DNA of 64,000 bases from Myxococcus qinghaiensis (GTDB lineage: Bacteria; Myxococcota; Myxococcia; Myxococcales; Myxococcaceae). This document shows, piece after piece, positions 38,558 to 46,969 of the stretch; position 1 is the stretch's first letter, and each line of letters opens with the position of its first letter. The translations under genes were made by a program, and so were the position numbers. Under the pieces are notes generated by a model that made no database searches, had not been told where the DNA came from, and saw nothing but the letters and a program-made list of their open reading frames with translations. The stretch spans positions 62,001 to 126,000 of the forward strand of contig NZ_JAKCFA010000019.1 in NCBI RefSeq assembly GCF_024198215.1, written 5' to 3'.

Positions 38558-40504
38558 ATGAGGGACAACGGCCCCCCGGCCGTGCTGTCTCCCGGGGACG
38601 TGGTGAAGGGCTACACGGTGGTGAGGCACCTGGACCAGGGCGGCTTCGGCACCGTGTACCTCGCGACGAACGACGGGCAGCCTTGCGCCTTGAAGCTCGT
38701 GGAGCGGCAGCGCGTGGAGGGGCGGGTGGAGAAGGAAGTCTCCATCCTCTTGCGCTTGACGCACCCCAACGTGGTGGGGCTTCGCGGCTTCTCCTACTGG
38801 CAGGCAGGGGAGCGCGACTACGCCCTCATCGCCATGGAGTACGTGGAGGGGCGGAAGCTGAGCGCGTGGGTGAAGGAGGAGAACCCCTCGGCCCGGCAGA
38901 TTGCGAAGGTGACGCTCGACGTGGCGCGGGCGCTGGCGGCCTCGCACGCTGCGGGAGTGGTGCACCGGGACGTGAAGGACGCCAACGTCATGGTGCGCGA
39001 TGCGGACGGCCTGGCGGTGCTGGTGGACTACGGCATAGGGGACTACGAGGGCGCCCCCCCCGGTGTCACTCAGTCCATGCTGCCGCCCGGGACGATGGAG
39101 TACCGGCCCCCCGAGGCTTGGCTATTCGTGGAGCAGCACACGGGGCACAGAGGGGCCCGCTACGTGTCCGTCCCCTCCGACGACGTGTGGGCTCTGGGCA
39201 CGGTCCTCTACCGCCTCCTCACGGCGAGACTGCCCTTCGACGCGGCGACGGACCCGGAGTACGTCCAGAGTGTCATTCGCAAGTCGCCGGTACCCCCTCA
39301 CCTCGCCAACCGCTTCGTCCCGGAGCGGCTGAGCGTGTTGTGCATGCGGCTGCTGGAGAAGGACCCTGCTGCGCGTCCGGAGGCGAGCGCTGTCTGTGCG
39401 GCCCTGGAAGAGCTCCTGTCCGGGGCGGAAGGGGAGGCGTGGGACACGCCCTTGTTTGACTCGTATGGCCCGAACTCGGCCACCACCGAGGGCGAGGCGG
39501 GAGCGCTGGCTCGGTGGGCGAAGCGGCCCCTGCGCCAGATGCGCCGTGGCAAGGCGCCCGGGCCGGAGCTGCCGGGAGAGGGCCCGCCCGCGGCATTGCT
39601 GTCCCAATCCGCTCTGGTAGCTGCTGCTACGCGGCCCCTGGAGGGGGAGCTGCTGGGCTTGGCGCATGAGGCGGGGGCGGGGGCGCAAGTCGCAATGGAG
39701 GCGGACGCCGCGCTGCTTGCGGCGCCTCTGGCCCCCGCTGTTGAGGTGGGGCGGCGCTCGTTCCTCGCGCGACTCCGGAAGGGGCGGGTACTGGGCGTGG
39801 GGCTGCTGGCCATGGCCCTCGCGTCTGGGGCGTACTTCTCACAGCGGACGGCCTCACCGAAGCCGCAGGCCGACCCCGGCCAAGAAGTAGCGCCATATAC
39901 AAAGAAACCTCAAGCTGCCCGAGCCGCAGCTCCCACCGGGCCGGAGGCAACACCTGCGGCCGTCGCGCCTCCCGCGACGCTTCCCGAGGTGACTGCCACC
40001 GTGACGACGACGAAGAGTGACACCCCGACCTCCCCGCCGGTGCCTGCCAAGAAGGTCACGAGGATCGTCAGCAGTGCCCTGGCGACGACGGCCCTCTGCG
40101 GTGCGCTGGCGTGCTCGGGCCCACAGGTGCGCCCTGCTCCGGATCCTGAACCGTGCCCGGCAGGCGCCACCAAGGGTATGAAGATGCTGGGCATGGAACT
40201 TGGGGACGAGGAAGGGGCGAGCTTCGTCAGGGGAGAAGAAAAGCCCGTAACGGTGAGGGAAGGCACTGCACAGATCATTCTGGGCTCGGACAAGGCCACT
40301 ATGTCTGGGCGACTCTTTATTGCCGACCGCGTCTATGTCCGACTGACTCGGGCGCGATTTCGCGGAGAGAGCTTCCCCGTGTGCTTGGAGGTGCTGGACA
40401 GCTCAGGCAACCGCGGGCTCGCGATAAAGGACGGAGGAGGGGAGTCCGGAAAGGCTCGCGTGTACTCTGCCGTTACTGTCAAGGCAGTGAGTGAGTTTGA
40501 GTGA
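38558..40504 (+). CDS. Ser/Thr protein kinase with transmembrane segment and fused lipoprotein-like domain
   Basis: The kinase domain (about 15-275) has the glycine loop LDQGGFGTVYLA, Lys in CALKLV, HRDVKDANVMV and an activation motif VDYGIGDYEG, with Tyr replacing Phe of DFG. A transmembrane segment (about 411-428, VLGVGLLAMALASGAYF) anchors it. The C-terminal part, from about residue 496, reads AKKVTRIVSSALATTALCGALACSG. This is a lipoprotein-type signal with an in-frame GTG at 40040, followed by a small beta-rich domain. It may be a fusion with a lipoprotein gene or contain an internal start. It precedes a DUF2381 gene, a common myxobacterial pairing. Confidence 0.8.
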   Translation: MRDNGPPAVLSPGDVVKGYTVVRHLDQGGFGTVYLATNDGQPCALKLVERQRVEGRVEKEVSILLRLTHPNVVGLRGFSYWQAGERDYALIAMEYVEGRKLSAWVKEENPSARQIAKVTLDVARALAASHAAGVVHRDVKDANVMVRDADGLAVLVDYGIGDYEGAPPGVTQSMLPPGTMEYRPPEAWLFVEQHTGHRGARYVSVPSDDVWALGTVLYRLLTARLPFDAATDPEYVQSVIRKSPVPPHLANRFVPERLSVLCMRLLEKDPAARPEASAVCAALEELLSGAEGEAWDTPLFDSYGPNSATTEGEAGALARWAKRPLRQMRRGKAPGPELPGEGPPAALLSQSALVAAATRPLEGELLGLAHEAGAGAQVAMEADAALLAAPLAPAVEVGRRSFLARLRKGRVLGVGLLAMALASGAYFSQRTASPKPQADPGQEVAPYTKKPQAARAAAPTGPEATPAAVAPPATLPEVTATVTTTKSDTPTSPPVPAKKVTRIVSSALATTALCGALACSGPQVRPAPDPEPCPAGATKGMKMLGMELGDEEGASFVRGEEKPVTVREGTAQIILGSDKATMSGRLFIADRVYVRLTRARFRGESFPVCLEVLDSSGNRGLAIKDGGGESGKARVYSAVTVKAVSEFE

Positions 40505-40577
40505 AGTGTTGCTGTCCGGCAGACGCTCGTGAGTCGCCAGCGGCGTCGTCGCTGGCTTGGTCCAGGAGAAACGTCGC

Positions 40578-41498
40578 GTGCATCATTCCGTGTCGGCCGG
40601 TCTGCTTTTACTCCTCCTCGCAGGTGAGGGGACGGCTCTGGCGCAGTCGCCCTCACCCGCCGTGGGGCTGAGCGTTCGCCGAATCGAGCTGGTCTCAGAT
40701 GATGCTCAGCCGGCGGCTGAAGTGGCGGTGAGCCCGGGGCTCTCGACGGTGTTCCTCTTTGATTCAGAGGTGAGCCGAGAGGGGCTGATGCTCGAGGGAC
40801 GCGAGCGTTTCGCGATGGTGGACGCTGGGCTCAATACCTTGCGCTTGGTCCCTTCAGAGAAAATCTCGGCAGGAGAGCGGCTCAAATTGACGGTGCGTTT
40901 CCTGGATGGAGCGGCTCCGGCAAGTGCGACGTTTGTCCTGATTGCGCACCCGGCACGGTCAGAGGCGCTCGTCGAGGTCTATCGGCGCAGGAGGGGTGTC
41001 GAGACATACCAGGAGGAGGTTCGTCAGGCACGCATTGAGGCTGAGCAATGCCGAGAGGAAAATGCGCGCCTGCGCGCGGAGCGAAGTGCTCCTGATGGGC
41101 TGACGGGACTCATCTCGACAGCAGTCCTCAGCAAGCGAGGCGTTGACTATCGCGACCTGAGCGACGTTGCCACCCAGGCCCCAGGAGGGGCCGCAGCCAA
41201 GCAGTATGTCTATGCATATCGCGCAGCCCGAAGGGTGGCTGTTGCGGTCACCCTCAAATCAGGAGGGGACGTCCAACCGTGGACGGCAGTGGGGGCAATG
41301 CTCCGGGGCAAGGCCAACGACGAGCTAAAGGTGCTTCGAGTGTGGCAGTCGGGCCCTGTTGCCCCGGGCTCGGATGCCCAGCGAGTGGTGGTAGAGGCTG
41401 AGGCTGCATCCGACTCCCCTCAAGGACCCTTCACGCTGAAGCTCTGGGATGCAGATATGCGCCGCACCATCACTCTGAGCAGCGTCACCTTCCCTTAA
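40578..41498 (+). CDS. DUF2381 family protein (myxobacterial paralogous family)
   Basis: The GTG at 40578 follows AGGAG; the 306-residue product starts with a signal peptide (HHSVSAGLLLLLLAGEGTALAQ). The pattern PAVGLSVRRIELVSD ... VSPGLSTVFLFDSEVSREGLMLEGRERFAMVDAG is that of DUF2381. A Cys-containing helix (EVRQARIEAEQCREENARLRAE) and a C-terminal beta domain follow. These exported proteins of unknown function are usually next to Ser/Thr kinases, as here. Confidence 0.85.
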   Translation: MHHSVSAGLLLLLLAGEGTALAQSPSPAVGLSVRRIELVSDDAQPAAEVAVSPGLSTVFLFDSEVSREGLMLEGRERFAMVDAGLNTLRLVPSEKISAGERLKLTVRFLDGAAPASATFVLIAHPARSEALVEVYRRRRGVETYQEEVRQARIEAEQCREENARLRAERSAPDGLTGLISTAVLSKRGVDYRDLSDVATQAPGGAAAKQYVYAYRAARRVAVAVTLKSGGDVQPWTAVGAMLRGKANDELKVLRVWQSGPVAPGSDAQRVVVEAEAASDSPQGPFTLKLWDADMRRTITLSSVTFP

Positions 41499-41577
41499 CT
41501 GGCTGAGGGCTGCCTCCAAGCCCTCTCATGGGTTTCAGGTGTTTGGGGGTTGTGCGGAATGCCAATATAGGGTCCAA

Positions 41578-41603
41578 TGGACTATACCTATTGGTCTAGT
41601 CCA
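41578..41603. promoter_or_regulatory. 26-bp palindrome, operator candidate
   Basis: TGGACTATACC and GGTCTAGTCCA flank TATT, with one mismatch between the arms. The ACTATACC half-site matches the 38365 palindrome. It lies about 600 bases upstream of the beta-barrel/toxin operon, in the 41499-42190 gap. Confidence 0.45.
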
Positions 41604-41924
41604 TTTTGGCGTGCCCTGGAGGCGACGTGTTCCCCACTGTGCTGGAGTGTGTCCGCGCGACTGCGCGGTTCCTTGGTGGCCGGGAAGAGCGCCTGGAAGG
41701 CGCCGCGCCGGATCCACCTTCCTGAATCCGCTTCGAAGCAGGCGCTGGGCTCTCGCGCTGCGCAGAGGACCTCCTGTACCGCCATGTTGAGGCGCGTGCT
41801 CGCAGTTGTCGTGCGCCGAGGAGCCGTCTGCGCTTCGTCGGGCCACGTGCCTGACGGGCACTGAGGAGCCCTTCCTCAGTCATCCCTATTCGCCTTTGGA
41901 GTCGTGAGCGGAGCCGGCCTTGCC

Positions 41925-42062
41925 AGGCGCCGTGGTGTGACACGTCTGCCTGCCGTTGAGACTGCGCTGGGGCTTCCTGGCGCCGTGACGTGACTCGCCT
42001 GTCTGCTGTTGAGACTGCGCTAGGGGCTTCCTGGCGCCGTGACATGACACGTCTGTCTATAG
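41925..42062. repeat. 54-bp tandem repeats in the intergenic region
   Basis: Units begin GGCGCCGTG at 41926, 41979 and 42033; the first two contain TTGAGACTGCGCT, and the third is partial. They lie just upstream of the beta-barrel gene and do not fit an ORF with coding character. The remainder of 41499-42190 shows no gene. Confidence 0.75.
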
Positions 42063-42190
42063 GTTGCCCAGCAGGGTCGCGCGTGACTCTTCCGGCGCAA
42101 CGCATTCACCTCACGGCCCGACGCCCTGTCGGACCGAACGGGGAACCTCTGTCCTTATCGCCCCCTCCGGGGCTCATGCAGGAGGCGTCA

Positions 42191-43630
42191 ATGTTCATGC
42201 GCTGGGCCGTCATGCTGTTGCTGGTGTTGCCTGGATTTGGATGGGCGGAGGAGATTGCCTCTCCCGAGGACTCCGTCGCGCAGGAGGAGGCCGTCCTTCT
42301 CGAGCCCGAAGGGGATGAACTGCTCCAGCCTCCGGCGGACGAGGGGGACTCCAAGCCCGAGGAGGCACCGCGGGCTTCGTCCGGCTCGGGCTCTCGCTGG
42401 GCGAACAGGTTGAGCCTGGAGACCACGACGTGGGCGCTGTTGCCGCGACGTGGGGCGGGGACGGATGAAGGCTTTCTGCAGGTGGTGCCGCGGTTGGAGC
42501 TCGTCAACCCGGGCAAGCTCCACCTCGACCTGGGCGCGTCGGTACGGCTGCGCATGTGGGGTGCGGAGACGGGCGCCAGTCTGGTGAGGAAGGAGGACTG
42601 GGACGAGCTGTCCGACTGGGGCCAGGTGGTGCAAGCGCTGACGGTGGGAGGCGATGCGCCGAACTTCGTGTGGCTGGGGGCCCTGGAGTCCTACACGCTG
42701 CTGTCCGGGCACCTGGTGCGCCGCTACAACAACCGGGGCAACCCCGACTACCACCCAGCCGGAGCGCTGGTGACGGGCATGTTGAGGCCCTTCTACGTGG
42801 AGGCCTTCGCCTCGGACGTGCTGGGCGCGCGGCTGATGGGGGCGGAAGTCGCCCTGGACATTCAGCACGTCCTCTTCGGCCGCCAGCCGTACCCCCTGAA
42901 GTACATGTTGTCGCTGTCCGCGGTGCATGACTGGGGGAGGGCGGGAGGGACGTCGGAGCCGATGACGCTGGCCCACCTGGATGGGACAGCCGTCCTCGTG
43001 AGCCGTCGCGACAGGCAAGGCGGCTTCGAGGTGCAGGCGAACGTGGGGTGGGGCGGGCGCCCCGGCGAGGGCGGCGCGTGGGGCGCGGTGGCGGGGCTGG
43101 GAGTCGAAGCCATGTCGCCGAAGCTGGACTTGCGAGCGCGCCTGGAGGGGCGTCTCCAGCGCGGAGGCTTCCGGCAGGGCGCCTTCGGCCCGGACTACGA
43201 GTTGGCGCGCTTCAGGGTGGCGGGCCCCGAGGCCGTACCGCAGGCGGACGCGTCGTTTCCGGACGGGTACTCGGCCCACGGCGAGGTGATTCTCAATTGG
43301 GACGCGGAGGGCGCGGGGCGGTTGGGGCAGCGTCACTTCCGCCTGACGATGGGGGCTGAAGTCTTCAGCTGGGGCCGGGTGGACGTGGACGGCCGGTTGG
43401 AGACGCAGCTCTTCCACCGCAACCTCACGGTGGGCGTGGGCGGGCTGGCAGTGGGTGCGGGCCAGCCGGGGGCGCGCTACCTCGCCTCGGGCGAGGCGCG
43501 GTGGCGTTTCCTGGGCGGGAAGCTGTACGTGGTGGGGCAGGGGGGCACGCTGCTCTTCCCGACGGCGGAGGGGATGCTGCGGCCAGGCGCCTTCGCGTCC
43601 ATGGGGCTGGGGGTGGACAATGCGCGCTGA
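42191..43630 (+). CDS. exported beta-rich protein, probable outer-membrane barrel
   Basis: The ATG at 42191 follows GGAGGCGTCA. The 479-residue protein has a signal peptide (MFMRWAVMLLLVLPGFGWAEE) and an acidic Pro-rich linker. A body of alternating strands follows (for example LHLDLGASVRLRMWG, LDLRARLEGRLQRG, FEVQANVGWGGRP), ending LRPGAFASMGLGVDN, as expected for an outer-membrane barrel. It overlaps the start of the lipoprotein toxin gene and may help its localisation or transfer. In SitA-type loci a partner gene (sitB) also precedes the toxin; equivalence is inference. Confidence 0.65.
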   Translation: MFMRWAVMLLLVLPGFGWAEEIASPEDSVAQEEAVLLEPEGDELLQPPADEGDSKPEEAPRASSGSGSRWANRLSLETTTWALLPRRGAGTDEGFLQVVPRLELVNPGKLHLDLGASVRLRMWGAETGASLVRKEDWDELSDWGQVVQALTVGGDAPNFVWLGALESYTLLSGHLVRRYNNRGNPDYHPAGALVTGMLRPFYVEAFASDVLGARLMGAEVALDIQHVLFGRQPYPLKYMLSLSAVHDWGRAGGTSEPMTLAHLDGTAVLVSRRDRQGGFEVQANVGWGGRPGEGGAWGAVAGLGVEAMSPKLDLRARLEGRLQRGGFRQGAFGPDYELARFRVAGPEAVPQADASFPDGYSAHGEVILNWDAEGAGRLGQRHFRLTMGAEVFSWGRVDVDGRLETQLFHRNLTVGVGGLAVGAGQPGARYLASGEARWRFLGGKLYVVGQGGTLLFPTAEGMLRPGAFASMGLGVDNAR

Positions 43631-45380
43631 GCGGCCTTGGGGTAGCGGGCTCAGCTTTGTCCTGGCCGTGGCCCTCTTGGCCTCCGGGTGCGCCTCGTTG
43701 CCGACGGGGCCGGGCCAGGCGGGCCGTGGGGCCGTCCTGGCCTTGAGTCCCCTCTCCGTGCCCTCCCATGCGGCGAGGAGCGCGGCGACGGGGGTGTACC
43801 AGGGGGAGGGGGCGGGCTCCGCGGATGGGACGCCAGAGCCGGCGCCGATGGGCCTGCGACGCGGGCTGCAGGGGATGGTTGTCGACAGGGAGGGGGCGGC
43901 GGGCTCGAACCGGGAGGGCGGTGCCTTCGTTTGTGGCGACAAGGCCCTTCCCTCGGGATGGCCCCACCTGGACTCCAGCCGGGAGGTGCTGGAGCCCTTC
44001 CTGGCGTGTGCCTCTCCCGCGGAGTTCGTGGCCATGCAGCGCGGGGTGGACATGGCCGCGCTGGTGCAGTCCCTCACGGCCTGGGACGCTGTCCGCCTGG
44101 GAGCCCTGGGGCCGATGGACGCGCCGGCCTCTGCCGTCCTCAGCAGCAAGCGCGCGGCCTTCCTCGTCACGTCCGTGGAGAAGTACGGTGTGCCGTACTC
44201 CGAGGTGCTCGCCCTCTTCGTCCTCCACACGGCCTTCGACGACGAACTGCGCGAGGTGGTGCAGCGGCTGGCCCGTGACAAGCAGTTGGGGGAGACGCTG
44301 GGCGCCATGGCCGCCGTCCGCGAGGAGTTGAAGCGACGGGGCCTGGAGCTGGAGGGCTTCCCGGAGCGAGCGGAGAAGGCCGGCGACGTGCTGCGGGGGT
44401 TGGGGCGCGCGGGCCGGGACATGCTCTCCAGCACCTTGGTGAGCGGTGAGGCCCGGTACACGGAGCTCATGGCGATGCGGGGGCAGATGCCGCCGCCCTA
44501 CCAAGCTGCCATCGACGAGGTGGAGAAGGCCCTGATGGAGAGGCACTACTCGCCGGGAAGTGTCTCGGCGGGAGCCTTTGACTCCCTCACCTTCGGTGTG
44601 CCGGTGGGCTTCTACCACCTGGCGGTGGGGACGGGGCACGGGGCGTACTCGTTGGCGCAGGGCAAGTACGAGCAGGCCACGCGCGAGCTGGCGCCGGCCG
44701 CGCTGGTGGTGGCGGTGTACGCCGGGGGCAAGGGCGCTCGGGCCCTGGTGGAGTCGCGCGGCGGGCTACGGCGCCTCCAGATGCCGGCGCTCGACGCGGC
44801 CGGCATGAAGGCGCTGATGGCGCGCCTGGAGGAGCAGTTCGGCATCAACGCCGCGCGCGACTTGCTGCGCTACCTCCAGGCGAGTCGAGAGGGCGCGCTG
44901 GTGGCCGCCGAGTGGGGTGAGGCGGGACTGCTGGCGCTGTACGAGGCCCGTGGAAACCCCGCGAAGGCGCAGGCGGTGCTGGCCGAGGCCAGTCGCGAGT
45001 CTGGCAGGGGCCCAGCAGTAAGGGGGGGCGCGACGAGGAGCGGTGCAGGAGGCAGTTCTCCGAGAGGGACTCCTTCGGTGGACGTTCCCATCCGGAATGC
45101 GCACCTCGCAGGGAAAAAGCACCCTGTAACAGGGGTGCCCTTCGACATGGAGGGCTATCCAGATTTCAGGGCCGCTGGCGTCGTCAAGGCCGAGGTGAAG
45201 ATTGCGTATACTGGTTCAAGAGCCGGGGACTTCGCTGCTGCAAACCGGGCTGCTGGGCTTCAGGCGACACCGAAGGGAATGACGTGGCATCACCATCAGG
45301 ACCGGACCACCATGCAGCTTGTTCCCACTGACGTTCATGCTCGAACGGGGCACACCGGTGGCTTCGCAGGAGGCCAATAA
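43620..45380 (+). CDS. polymorphic lipoprotein toxin with C-terminal WHH-type nuclease
   Basis: The 586-residue protein begins with a lipoprotein signal (SFVLAVALLASGCASLP). A long, mainly helical body of about 450 residues has a hydrophobic stretch near 341-375 (LTFGVPVGFYHLAVGTGHG). After a Gly/Ser/Arg-rich junction (about 500-515) the C-terminal 70 residues read YPDFRAAGVVKAEV ... GLQATPKGMTWHHHQDRTTMQLVPTDVHARTGHTGG. This is the HNH/endonuclease VII-like WHH toxin domain. The layout (lipoprotein carrier, swappable toxin tip, immunity gene next door) matches SitA toxins that pass between myxobacteria by outer-membrane exchange. Confidence 0.8.
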   Translation: MRAERPWGSGLSFVLAVALLASGCASLPTGPGQAGRGAVLALSPLSVPSHAARSAATGVYQGEGAGSADGTPEPAPMGLRRGLQGMVVDREGAAGSNREGGAFVCGDKALPSGWPHLDSSREVLEPFLACASPAEFVAMQRGVDMAALVQSLTAWDAVRLGALGPMDAPASAVLSSKRAAFLVTSVEKYGVPYSEVLALFVLHTAFDDELREVVQRLARDKQLGETLGAMAAVREELKRRGLELEGFPERAEKAGDVLRGLGRAGRDMLSSTLVSGEARYTELMAMRGQMPPPYQAAIDEVEKALMERHYSPGSVSAGAFDSLTFGVPVGFYHLAVGTGHGAYSLAQGKYEQATRELAPAALVVAVYAGGKGARALVESRGGLRRLQMPALDAAGMKALMARLEEQFGINAARDLLRYLQASREGALVAAEWGEAGLLALYEARGNPAKAQAVLAEASRESGRGPAVRGGATRSGAGGSSPRGTPSVDVPIRNAHLAGKKHPVTGVPFDMEGYPDFRAAGVVKAEVKIAYTGSRAGDFAAANRAAGLQATPKGMTWHHHQDRTTMQLVPTDVHARTGHTGGFAGGQ

Positions 45381-45856
45381 TGGAGCATCTTGTGCAGACG
45401 GTCGAAGGCGGTCCTCCCCTGAGTGAGGAAGAGGTTCGGCTCTTCGAGATGCGCCATGGCCTCGGTCTGCCTGGCCAGTACCGACAATTCCTGCTGTCGA
45501 TGAATGGTGGACGGCCAGAGCGCGACCTCTTCACCATCGATGGCCTTCCGGGGAACCCGATTGGTCGAATCCACCTGTTCTTTGGTCTCAACGACCCCAT
45601 TGAGTCATGCAATCTGGACTGGAACCTTGGCGTATTTGCGGGACGCGTGCCTGAATGGCTCATTCCTATTGCGACGACAGAGGGGGCCGACAAGATTTGC
45701 TTGGCGACTGCGGGGGACAGGGTAGGTGGAGTCTTCTATTGGGACGCCCATGCGCATCCCGGCGCGAAGAGTATCTACCTCTTAGCGGACGGCTTTGGCG
45801 CCTTCGTCTCGTCGCTTCAGTCTGACGAACTGTCCCCGAGGGTTCTCAAGGTGTAG
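45380..45856 (+). CDS. SUKH (SMI1/KNR4) family immunity protein
   Basis: The 158-residue protein overlaps the toxin stop by one base (TAATG), with GGAGG inside the toxin gene. LSEEEVRLFEMRHGLGLPGQYRQFLLSMNGGRPE is the SUKH N-terminal signature, and GGVFYWDAHAHPGAKSIYLLADGFGAFVSSL the C-terminal one. SUKH proteins neutralise nuclease toxins of polymorphic systems, including WHH-type. It is the cognate immunity protein. Confidence 0.88.
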   Translation: MEHLVQTVEGGPPLSEEEVRLFEMRHGLGLPGQYRQFLLSMNGGRPERDLFTIDGLPGNPIGRIHLFFGLNDPIESCNLDWNLGVFAGRVPEWLIPIATTEGADKICLATAGDRVGGVFYWDAHAHPGAKSIYLLADGFGAFVSSLQSDELSPRVLKV

Positions 45857-45860
45857 GGCC

Positions 45861-46073
45861 CCTTTCAAGAAGCGGCTCCTGGGAGACGTGCTGGTGCGGC
45901 GGTTGGGCGGGACGTGGGTGCTGCGGGCGAAGATGGAGGAGTCCCAGGTGCGCGTCGGCAAGCGCGTCTGGCTGCCCTTCCTCCGCGCCCGCCGGTACAT
46001 GCAGTCCCGCCAGTCGCTGTTGGACTACTCGCTCACGCAGTTCTTCCATGAGGCGGAGCGGTACCGGCCCTGA
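45861..46073 (+). pseudogene. C-terminal fragment of an unidentified gene
   Basis: A 70-residue open stretch, LLGDVLVRRLGGTWVLRAKMEESQVRVGKRVWLPFLRARRYMQ..., has clear coding character but no start or ribosome site, and it opens inside the end of the immunity gene. It looks like the tail of a larger protein left after recombination at the toxin/immunity locus. Confidence 0.5.
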
Positions 46074-46969
46074 CTTGGTGTCGGTGCTCCTCGCGCGCCA
46101 GGCGGCGTCGGCTGTCGCGCGGTTCGGGGCGCGAGTTGTGGGTGCTGGGTAGCTCCGTTGGTCCAAGCGGGGAGTTGACGCGGCTGAAGATTGAGGGCTG
46201 TCGCCACTTGTACGCGTTCCTGTTGCCGTGATCATCGTCAACGGCGGACTAACCCGCGCGTCGCCCTCTTGGCATGAGGCACCCGTTGACTTGGTCTTGA
46301 CTCGTGCATGACGCCTCGATCGAATTGTTGTCATGGGTCGCCCCGTCGGATCGCTCGCGCGCCACTTTCTCGGAGTTCGGTTTCGATTCAGGCAAGGGAG
46401 CCCGCGTGCTCGGGAGCGTCAATGTTCGGCTGCGCGAAACCTGAACGGTTCTGTGCCCTTGCCCCTCCCTCCGCACGCGGGCGTGCGGCAATCGGCCGCC
46501 GGAGGTCAGTTTTGTTCGAGCAGCGGATGCGATCCGTTCAGCCGGTCGTTGCGCGATCCGCTTACTCGGTCCCTGTTATTTTGGGTCGGTAGGGGCCCAG
46601 ATATGCGCTCTCGCGCACCACCTGCCGTGCGCTACATACTGAGGGCTTCATCGCCATTCTCACCGACCTCGCGTAGAAGCTAGGGCATGCCCCATGCGCG
46701 GATGACCCAGTTCCAAGCCCTGCTCCTCCTGGTTCCGGACCTTCAGGTTGTCGTCTTGACCCTCGAAGTCGGCGATGGCGGCGCGCAGCTGGCTGAGCGC
46801 TGCTAAGCGTCGTGGCTTCACTCGGGACAGGGACTGCGCAGCTGGGCGTGGGGCAGAAGACCTTCAGAAGTCCTGGAATCTGGACAGGGAATGAGCGTCC
46901 TGCGTAGACTGCTGCGGCCGCCCGGGGACCAACCTTCTCTCGATCACCGCGCGGAGTGCGCCGACGCTC
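46074..46969. other. region without an intact gene
   Basis: No ORF with start, ribosome site and codon bias is seen. Near 46680-46800 the minus strand reads SQLRAAIADFEGQDDNLKVRNQEEQGLELGHP with coding-like third positions, possibly a decayed gene fragment. The rest has mixed composition and GC lower than the phage genes. Confidence 0.4.

Noticed and set aside
42188..44470. Long open frame on the minus strand (760 codons)
   Set aside because: It is antisense to the beta-barrel and lipoprotein toxin genes, has no ribosome site, and its composition is that of a GC-rich shadow.
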